DNA from: Candidatus Albibeggiatoa sp. nov. BB20
Lineage (GTDB): Bacteria > Pseudomonadota > Gammaproteobacteria > Beggiatoales > Beggiatoaceae
Direction: 5' to 3'
DNA length: 20,327 nt
Assembly (NCBI GenBank): GCA_016744725.1
Contig: JADGDW010000077.1
Coordinates: 1 to 20,327, forward strand
Shown: positions 14,783-20,327 of the stretch, one piece after another
Position numbering within the stretch: position 1 is the first letter of the stretch
Layout of the letters: every line of letters starts with the position of its first letter
Position numbers and translations under genes: made by a program
The notes under the pieces: generated by a model
What the model saw: only the letters and a program-made list of their open reading frames with translations
Databases searched by the model: none
Told to the model about the DNA's origin: nothing

Positions 14783-16576
14783 CTAAAACCCGCTATACAT
14801 GTCCTCAATCTCATTGGCAAACTGTTCAACAACCTTATTGCGTTTCAACTTCAAAGTCGGGGTTAATAAATTATTATCCAATGTCCAAGGCTGCAATGAC
14901 AAAGTGACCCGCCGAATTTGAGCATAACCGGGAAAATCTTTAATTTGAGTTGCCACCCGTTTTAATATCAATTTTTTAACTGCCTTATCATTCAAACCCG
15001 TCTCACCAACATCAACTTGTAATTGCTGGGCTAAGGCTTCCCACTGCTCAACATTTAAAACCGCAATAATACTTAAAAATGCTTTTCCTTCTCCTACAAT
15101 CATCACTTGCTCAAACAAAGTATCGCGCAAAATGTGCATTTCCATATCCGCAGGTGGCACTTTCTCCCCATTCCCCAACACAATAATATCCTTAATCCGT
15201 CCCACAATATACAAATGCCCTGCTTCATCGATTCGAGCTTTATCACCTGTATGTAACCAACCATCCTTATCAATCACCTGCGCTGTGGCCTCAGGATTTT
15301 TCCAATATCCCAGCATCACGCAATGACTACGGGCTAACAACTCTTCTTGCTCACCTAATTGCACCTCAACCTCAGGTAATGCCAAACCAATACTCGCAGG
15401 CACATTACTATGAGGACGATTAACCGCAATCACGGGGCTATGCTCGGTCAAACCATATCCTTGTAATAATGGCAATCCTAAACCGACAAAGGTTTTTCCC
15501 ACATCAGCCGACAAGGCTGCACCACCACAAATCGCTAAATGCAATCGTCCCCCTAATTTTTCCAACACTTTCTTGCTGACCAAACGATACAAAATCGGAT
15601 AGATCAAAAATTGTGGCTTCCAACTTGTACGACCTTGCTTATACTCAAAATATTGCCAGCCAATTTCAACTGCCTGATTAAATAAAGTTCTTTTTAACCA
15701 AGAAGCCTTATTCATTTGATTGTTGATTTTACTCAGCACTTGCTCATAAATACGCGGTACAGAAATCAGAATCGTGGGTTTAATATTCTGTAAATCAACG
15801 GCCAATTGCGGAATTGAACGTGCATACGCAACAGTTGCGCCCAAAACAATTGGTAAATAATAACCCGCAGAACGTTCCAAAGTATGAGATAAAGGCAAAA
15901 ATGATAAAAATAGCTCACCCGCACGAAAATTGGTACAACTTGGCACAACTTGCATATTCCGCAACATATTCCGATGACTGAGCATCACACCTTTTGGTTT
16001 GCCTGTTGTTCCCGATGTATACACGATTGAAGCCAAATCATCTAAACCATTGTCCTCAATTTGCAACTCAAACTCACCTTGAGGCAACCAATCTTGTAAA
16101 TTAATTAATTTATCATGCTTTTCACCTATATTCTCAATACAAACAATCGCTTCTAAACTCTCAATTTGAGAAATGTGCGGTTTAAGCATTTCCCATTGCT
16201 TATGGTCTTCAATAACAAATAATTTCACTTCAGCATGCTGTAAAATATAGGCGACATTATCGGGACGATCATCAAAATACAATGGAACAGTCACCAAACC
16301 ACAACCCAATGCTGCTTGGTCAAATGCAATCCAATTGGGGCTATTGCGCAACATCACGGCAACTTGGGTTTTTTTATCTAAATGTTGCTGTTGAAAAGCG
16401 GCCTGCCATCGTGCGACTTTCTGCGCCATTTGCTGCCAAGTTAAATCTTCCCAAGTTTTTATACTTTTAGCAAAATAACGGTATGCAATAGCCTGTGGTG
16501 AACGCTTAACTCGCTCCCGAAATAATGCGGCTAAACTTGAAATCTGATCAGAAACAATGAAGTCGTCGTGATTCAT
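14783..16576 (-). CDS. Long-chain acyl-CoA synthetase (AMP-forming)
   Basis: It activates fatty acids with ATP and CoA via an acyl-adenylate. The 597-residue protein carries every ANL-family motif: the P-loop YTSGTTGKPKG (186-196), GYGLTEHSP (373-381), GWLHTGD (439-445), the hinge region GRIKDIIVLGNGEKVPP (about 459-475) and the C-terminal TPTLKLKRN (about 572-580) with the catalytic lysine. The form with HTLERSAGYY and the long insertion after ISVPRIYEQV resembles the FAA1/long-chain group. Chain length cannot be read from the sequence. It is a single gene convergent with the DUF349 gene and divergent from the ParB-like gene. Its ATG lacks a strong Shine-Dalgarno sequence. Confidence 0.92.
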   Translation of the reverse strand: MNHDDFIVSDQISSLAALFRERVKRSPQAIAYRYFAKSIKTWEDLTWQQMAQKVARWQAAFQQQHLDKKTQVAVMLRNSPNWIAFDQAALGCGLVTVPLYFDDRPDNVAYILQHAEVKLFVIEDHKQWEMLKPHISQIESLEAIVCIENIGEKHDKLINLQDWLPQGEFELQIEDNGLDDLASIVYTSGTTGKPKGVMLSHRNMLRNMQVVPSCTNFRAGELFLSFLPLSHTLERSAGYYLPIVLGATVAYARSIPQLAVDLQNIKPTILISVPRIYEQVLSKINNQMNKASWLKRTLFNQAVEIGWQYFEYKQGRTSWKPQFLIYPILYRLVSKKVLEKLGGRLHLAICGGAALSADVGKTFVGLGLPLLQGYGLTEHSPVIAVNRPHSNVPASIGLALPEVEVQLGEQEELLARSHCVMLGYWKNPEATAQVIDKDGWLHTGDKARIDEAGHLYIVGRIKDIIVLGNGEKVPPADMEMHILRDTLFEQVMIVGEGKAFLSIIAVLNVEQWEALAQQLQVDVGETGLNDKAVKKLILKRVATQIKDFPGYAQIRRVTLSLQPWTLDNNLLTPTLKLKRNKVVEQFANEIEDMYSGF

Positions 16577-16613
16577 TTCTTATCCATCCATGTTGTCGTT
16601 GATTAGCAAGCAA

Positions 16614-16634
16614 ACACAATCATTTTTATTGTGT
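16614..16634 (-). promoter_or_regulatory. Hairpin at the 5' end of the acyl-CoA synthetase mRNA
   Basis: ACACAAT (16614-16620) and ATTGTGT (16628-16634) form a perfect 7-bp dyad around a 7-nt spacer. The predicted transcription start is near 16637, so the dyad would be the first thing transcribed. It could be an operator or a stabilising hairpin. Confidence 0.4.
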
Positions 16635-16643
16635 AATGAAGGA

Positions 16644-16672
16644 GATATAGTTTGCTCTAATGTAATAATCAA
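16644..16672 (-). promoter_or_regulatory. Sigma70-type promoter of the acyl-CoA synthetase gene
   Basis: On the minus strand TTGATT (16672-16667) and TATATC (16649-16644) are separated by exactly 17 bp. The predicted 5' leader is about 60 nt. Confidence 0.55.
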
Positions 16673-16962
16673 GGTGATTTCAAATAAATACAGCTCTACT
16701 TCAAATATTAATTTCAGCTCGGTTTGTAATAAAATAATTTAACTGAGTCAAACTCTCTGAAATCCCAAATTTTTATAACTATTAAATAAGAATATGAACC
16801 CTTGATTTTTTGCAAATCTATTATAGGCAATATTTTATTGCATTCAGCACAAAACCATAATAATACTGTCTGTTTTAAATTGTGTTTTTAAATCGAAAAT
16901 TCCCCTTGAGATGTTTATAATGCTAATTGTATTTTGGTAGAGCGGCAACGTAGGACTTAATA

Positions 16963-17790
16963 ATGCAGAAAATAATCCAACTCCCTTTACAACAGATTCA
17001 ATCTAATTTAGAGCGGGAAGATTTTTCAGAAGAGTGGCTAGAAGAAGTTGCTCAGACCATACTTGATGCGGGTACTTTATTGACACCGTTGATTGTAGAA
17101 CACATCGAAGGTAAGCAATATATTGTTTTAATTAAAGATTTAGAGTTTTTTGCTGCACTTAAAGCCAGTGAAATGGATGCAAGTTTTACAAAAATCAGTG
17201 CTTATGTTGTCGAATCAGAAATCGAACTGGATGCAGTTGAAGCACAATTGCAAACTTTAACGGGTGATGATGATGTTTCTAACCAAGACATGCTGGGTAT
17301 ATTAGAAGCTGTTTTAGAACAATTAGCTCAATTATCTGAATCTGAGGGCGGTGTTTCTAAAGCTGACATAGATACTTTAAAGAGTGAATTTAGCGTACAT
17401 ATTTTTTCACTGATGCAAGCCATTGAACTAAATGGCGGTCAATTTAATTCTTTGTTCGAGGTGCTTGGTGAAATTGACCATCAAGTTGAACAAACTTTGG
17501 CTAAAGTTTCAGCTCTAACAGGTACGGAAATAGTAGCTAAACCTACTGCTACCAGTACTAATTCGATCAATCCAATTGAAGATTTTATTCAAGCAGTTAA
17601 TACCTTTCCTGCAGATGCCTTGGAACGTAAATTAAAGGTTTTGGGCGCAAATAAAGTCCTTATAGACAACCTTGTTGCAGCGAGAGAAGTTGAACAATTT
17701 ATCCCTTTTTCAACGTTAGATGAATTGTTAGAAGTTAAAGGCGTAGGAAATAAGAGTTTATTGAAAATTGTCAGCCATTGGAATGCGTAG
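16963..17790 (+). CDS. ParB-N-like domain protein with C-terminal helix-hairpin-helix
   Basis: The 275-residue protein starts at an ATG with AGGA ten bases upstream. Residues 3-82 match the layout of a ParB/Spo0J N-terminal domain: IIQLPLQQIQSN, then EEWLEEVAQTILDAGTLLTPLIVE, then YIVLIKDLEFFAALKASE. The GERRxRA box that binds CTP in true ParB is replaced by KDLEFFAAL, so CTPase activity is doubtful. The middle (about 85-190) is acidic and probably coiled. The end carries a helix-hairpin-helix, LDELLEVKGVGNKSLLKIV (about 252-270), a common DNA-binding motif. There is no central ParB HTH and no parA nearby. A non-partition DNA-binding role is inferred. Similar ParB-N proteins with variable C-termini occur in cyanobacteria, to my memory. 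Confidence 0.65.
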   Translation: MQKIIQLPLQQIQSNLEREDFSEEWLEEVAQTILDAGTLLTPLIVEHIEGKQYIVLIKDLEFFAALKASEMDASFTKISAYVVESEIELDAVEAQLQTLTGDDDVSNQDMLGILEAVLEQLAQLSESEGGVSKADIDTLKSEFSVHIFSLMQAIELNGGQFNSLFEVLGEIDHQVEQTLAKVSALTGTEIVAKPTATSTNSINPIEDFIQAVNTFPADALERKLKVLGANKVLIDNLVAAREVEQFIPFSTLDELLEVKGVGNKSLLKIVSHWNA

Positions 17791-17831
17791 TTTGAATTCA
17801 AGGCTGTGCAATATTTTGTCGACCGATTTGC

Positions 17832-17851
17832 TCAATCTTTATAAAGATTGA
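17832..17851. repeat. Perfect 20-bp palindrome
   Basis: TCAATCTTTATAAAGATTGA is its own reverse complement with no spacer. It lies 41 bases after the ParB-like gene. No T-run follows, and a stem without a loop is a poor terminator, so a protein-binding dyad is more likely. Confidence 0.55.
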
Positions 17852-17867
17852 TATAAACAATATATTA

Positions 17868-17901
17868 TTTTCCACAAGGAGTTTAGGCTTGTTGTGGAGA
17901 A
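17868..17901. other. Hairpin downstream of the ParB-like gene
   Basis: TTTTCCACAA (17868-17877) pairs with TTGTGGAGAA (17892-17901) with one G-U pair and a 14-nt loop. It lacks a T-run on either strand. It may protect the mRNA 3' end between the convergent genes. Confidence 0.4.
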
Positions 17902-17938
17902 TAAAGTATGTGATTATTTTCTGTATCATAGACTTACC

Positions 17939-18021
17939 TATAGTCGTTTTATTCTAAGATGATACGGGATTGGCAATCCTTAGTTTTATAAGTCCCAATA
18001 CCCAAAACGAAATTGACTATA
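17939..18021 (+). repeat. Palindromic MITE-like element, copy D (internally deleted)
   Basis: This 83-bp copy has both termini intact: TATAGTCGTTTTATTCTAAG at the left and ACGAAATTGACTATA at the right. The centre and most of the second palindrome are lost, leaving only ATAAGTCC. The first inner palindrome reads GGATTGGCAATCC (17967-17979): both arms changed in step, so symmetry is kept. It ends five bases before the MocR-gene stop. Confidence 0.78.
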
Positions 18022-18026
18022 CATAC

Positions 18027-19475
18027 CTATGTCACTTGTGTTAGATAGGCTCGAATCAGTTCTACGCATTTAACTCTCTGCTCAGCAGTTGTATTTGCAA
18101 AGCCTAGAACCAAACCTGTTTTTTCAGCTTGACCAATGTAATAACGTGATAAAGCGGATACATTAAAACCTTGTTTAAATAAATGTTGTTGTAATTTTGC
18201 ATCGTCAATGTTCGGTATTTCAATGGCCAAGTGCATACCTGCGCTTTCTGCAATTGGTGTGGCCAAACCTGATAATTGTTCATGAATAAGCTTGTCTAAA
18301 TGTAACCACTTCTCTTTATATAACTGCCGCATTTTACGCAAATGACGTATAAAATGACCTTCAATAATAAAATCAGCAATGATGGCTTGCATTAACAAAG
18401 GTGATTCCCCCGTCATAAAATTCTTGGCTTGGACAAAAACCACGACTAGCTGTTCAGGAACAACTAAATATCCAACTCGCAATGCAGGCAATAATGTTTT
18501 ACTAAAGCTCCCTAAATAAATCACAGGATTGGGCTGCATCATGCCTTGTAATGCTGCAATTGGCTTATGATTGAAATAAAATTCGCTGTCATAATCATCT
18601 TCAATAATCCAAGTATGTTGTGAAGTTGCCCAATCAAGTAATTTAAGCCGTTGTCCTGCGGATAAAATGCCACCTAAGGGATATTGATGAGTGGGAGTGG
18701 TATAAAGTAATTTTGCGTTTTTTTTCAACTGTAATAAATAATCAATATCTAAACCCTGATTTTTCAGTGGGATCGCTGATATTTGAATATTTCGGCTTTG
18801 TAGGGCTTTTTTTGCTCCTAAATAACCAGGATTTTCTAAAAAAACCGTGTCACCTTCATCTAGTAAAATCAATGAACATAGTGAAATGGCTTGCTGTGCA
18901 CCTTGGGTAATAATAATTTGATTTGGATGACAGCGAACCCCTCGTGCAAGGTGCAGATATTCAGCAATGGCTTGGCGTAATGGTTTAAAACCTTGATTGC
19001 CACTATAACCCATTAACGCAGTACGATCTTGATGACAACGTTGGATTTGCCGCCAAACTTTAATCGGGAACGCGTTTAAATCGGGAATACCTAATGTAAA
19101 CGGCAGCGTCTCTCGCACATCTAAAAAAGGCTCTTTTTGTAGCGATTGAGCAAATTGTGAAATTGTTGGTAATGTATATTGAGTTTCATATTGCTCAGTT
19201 TCAATAGGCAAACTACCCATGGGTAATTCATCTGCAATATAAGTCCCTTTGCTGGGATATGTTTCGATAAATCCTTCTGATTTTAGCTGCTCAAATACCA
19301 AACAAATCGTATTACGGCTTACACCTAAATCATGTGCCAATTGCCGAGATGAAGGCAGCTTAGTATTTGCAGCCAGTCGCCCTGAACAAATCCAATCCAC
19401 TAATTGCTGATGCAGTTGTGTTTGTAAATGTTGTTTTGGATTCAATTGGATGGCATGTAAATCGGGTATTTCCAT
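18027..19475 (-). CDS. MocR-family transcriptional regulator (GntR wHTH + aminotransferase-like domain)
   Basis: The 482-residue protein has a GntR winged helix at about 13-82 (LPSSRQLAHDLGVSRNTICLVFEQLKSEGFIETYPSKGTYI). It is fused to a class I/II aminotransferase-like domain (about 120-480) that binds pyridoxal phosphate. The PLP lysine is K326 in SFSKTLLPALRVGY, and IEDDYDSEFYF (291-301) holds the cofactor-contacting aspartate and tyrosine. Characterised relatives are PdxR (vitamin B6 synthesis) and GabR (GABA use). They commonly act on the divergent neighbour, here a flavin/PPOX protein, suggesting control of a B6- or flavin-related function. The target is inferred. No Shine-Dalgarno sequence is visible before the ATG, and the gene starts only 99 bases from the divergent gene. 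Confidence 0.92.
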   Translation of the reverse strand: MEIPDLHAIQLNPKQHLQTQLHQQLVDWICSGRLAANTKLPSSRQLAHDLGVSRNTICLVFEQLKSEGFIETYPSKGTYIADELPMGSLPIETEQYETQYTLPTISQFAQSLQKEPFLDVRETLPFTLGIPDLNAFPIKVWRQIQRCHQDRTALMGYSGNQGFKPLRQAIAEYLHLARGVRCHPNQIIITQGAQQAISLCSLILLDEGDTVFLENPGYLGAKKALQSRNIQISAIPLKNQGLDIDYLLQLKKNAKLLYTTPTHQYPLGGILSAGQRLKLLDWATSQHTWIIEDDYDSEFYFNHKPIAALQGMMQPNPVIYLGSFSKTLLPALRVGYLVVPEQLVVVFVQAKNFMTGESPLLMQAIIADFIIEGHFIRHLRKMRQLYKEKWLHLDKLIHEQLSGLATPIAESAGMHLAIEIPNIDDAKLQQHLFKQGFNVSALSRYYIGQAEKTGLVLGFANTTAEQRVKCVELIRAYLTQVT

Positions 19476-19574
19476 AAACTGGCACTATTAAATGATAAAA
19501 ATTGGCTCTTATCATCATACCAATCAAGATGGAAAATAATAGCATTGATTTCCAAAGTGATAGGAATATTTGTT
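19476..19574. promoter_or_regulatory. Divergent regulatory region with direct repeats (candidate MocR operator)
   Basis: CTGGCACT (19479-19486) and TTGGCTCT (19502-19509) are direct repeats 23 bp apart, about two helical turns, the usual geometry for MocR/GabR dimers. ATTGG (19501-19505) also pairs with CCAAT (19520-19524). On the minus strand TGGTATGAT (19522-19514) is an extended -10 for the regulator itself, so binding would overlap its own promoter. Confidence 0.45.
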
Positions 19575-20165
19575 ATGAGTACTGAGACTACTTTAAATAG
19601 CAGTGATAAAAGCCGTGTTAAAAGAGGTGCAAAAAGAGCCAGCTATGAAAAACGGGCTATTTTCTCATTGGTCGATGATTTAAAAACCGCACATATTGGC
19701 TTTGTCAGTGAAGGTCGGGCGATTGTGATACCGATTACCTTATGGCGTGTTGAAGAGCAGCTTTATTTTCATGTTGCTAATAAAAGTCGTTTACAAAAAT
19801 TATTAGAAGCAGGAGAAGAAATTTGTGTTTCACTCGCAGAAACTACAGAGTGGGTTATGTCTAAATCGGCTTATCACCATAGTGTTAATTACCGTTCAGC
19901 GGTCTTGTATTGCACGGGTGAAAGAGTCATTGATCCAGTAGAATTTGATAGGGCATTTGAAGTAATTATTAACCAACTTGAGCCAGAACGTTGGACACAT
20001 ATTAGGCCACCCAATATACAAGAAAGAAAAATGACTGCTTTAATGAAGTTAACCATTGAAGAAGGTGCATTTAAATCCAGAACAGGTGATCCTGTGGAAG
20101 AGGCTAATGATATGCAATTACCTGTTTGGCATGGCACAAAGCCCGTTTGTCCTTATCATGTATAA
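19575..20165 (+). CDS. Pyridoxamine 5'-phosphate oxidase-family flavin-binding protein (NimA-like)
   Basis: The 196-residue product starts at ATG 19575, with AGGAA eight bases upstream; an in-frame TTG at 19545 has no such site. The split-barrel fold is suggested by KRASYEKRAIFSLVDDLKTAHIGFVSEGRAIVIPI, LYFHVANKSRLQKLL, and the C-terminal KSRTGDPVEEANDMQLPVWHGTKPV, close to the usual KxRTGxPxDxxxD...PVWAGxxP of the Pyridox_ox_2 group. Members bind FMN or F420 and include nitroimidazole-resistance proteins; the substrate is not predictable here. True PdxH is a different, longer-motif branch. The divergent MocR gene is a frequent partner of such proteins and its likely regulator. Confidence 0.88.
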   Translation: MSTETTLNSSDKSRVKRGAKRASYEKRAIFSLVDDLKTAHIGFVSEGRAIVIPITLWRVEEQLYFHVANKSRLQKLLEAGEEICVSLAETTEWVMSKSAYHHSVNYRSAVLYCTGERVIDPVEFDRAFEVIINQLEPERWTHIRPPNIQERKMTALMKLTIEEGAFKSRTGDPVEEANDMQLPVWHGTKPVCPYHV

Positions 20166-20304
20166 AAAGCTAAAATGAGCAAGTGTGAATGTCGGTCAAA
20201 TTTCTTTATTTGTAACTATCTAATTAGAAAAAAGAGATCAAAACAACTTGTAATAACGCATCACGCTGTCATCCAACAGGGCACACCAACGTCCACAAAT
20301 ATCA

Positions 20305-20320
20305 AGACGCTGGTGCGTCT
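20305..20320. repeat. Small palindrome at the right edge
   Basis: AGACGC-TGGT-GCGTCT is a perfect 6-bp stem with a four-base loop. A related inverted sequence, ACACCAACGTC (about 20283-20293), lies just before it. The window ends seven bases later in ATTAGTC, so this may be the start of another palindromic repeat, cut by the edge. Confidence 0.4.
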
Positions 20321-20327
20321 ATTAGTC

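Larger units (their letters stand above)
16577..16962. other. Divergent promoter region, acyl-CoA synthetase / ParB-like gene
   Basis: No gene is present. It holds a good minus-strand promoter (16644-16672), a hairpin at the predicted 5' end of that transcript (16614-16634), and a TATAAT at 16916-16921 facing the ParB-like gene without a convincing -35. The middle (about 16680-16900) is AT-rich with nothing I can assign. Confidence 0.5.

Noticed and set aside
16963..17790. True ParB partition protein with a parS site
   Set aside because: The GERRxRA box and central HTH are missing, no parA is adjacent, and the nearby palindrome does not match TGTTTCACGTGAAACA.

Overview
The window is AT-rich bacterial chromosome, most likely from a gammaproteobacterium. 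Several features point there: a 971-residue DUF349 protein with HEAT-like repeats, a GlkA-type glucokinase, a MocR-family regulator and a secreted LRR/laminin-G protein of the kind common in filamentous sulfur bacteria (Thiotrichales such as Beggiatoa). The genus is inference. I see no rRNA or tRNA gene, CRISPR array, transposase or phage gene.

Layout. 1-2954 (-): a secreted LRR-FN3-LamG-LRR protein that runs off the left edge. 2955-3818: AT-rich and gene-free. 3819-6508 (+): a low-complexity basic lipoprotein, an RND-type periplasmic adaptor without its pump, and a PduO-type cobalamin adenosyltransferase. 6690-8853 (-): a probable glk / heavy-metal-binding protein / MOSC-protein operon. 9147-11015 (+): leuA behind a promoter and a leader carrying a short peptide with five Leu codons within eight, a candidate leucine attenuator. 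11589-14504 (+): the DUF349 protein. 14783-16576 (-): a long-chain acyl-CoA synthetase. 16963-17790 (+): a degenerate ParB-N domain joined to a C-terminal helix-hairpin-helix. 18027-20165: a divergent pair of a MocR regulator (-) and a PPOX-family flavoprotein (+).

The most distinctive non-coding signal is a family of short palindromic elements. There are four copies and one half copy, at 6518-6644, 8910-9025, 14506-14621, 14672-14740 and 17939-18021. Intact members are about 116-127 bp, with TATAGTC...GACTATA termini, and each arm carries a smaller palindrome, AGGACTGGCAGTCCT. All copies are intergenic, most of them between convergent genes. They look like a MITE family with TA target duplication, organised like neisserial Correia elements. 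One copy has paired changes that keep its inner palindrome perfect.

Most genes are housekeeping or metabolic: leucine synthesis, glucose phosphorylation, fatty-acid activation, cobalamin activation and B6-linked regulation. The items most likely to be new are the palindromic element family, the leuA leader and the ParB-N/HhH protein, which has a perfect 20-bp palindrome just downstream.
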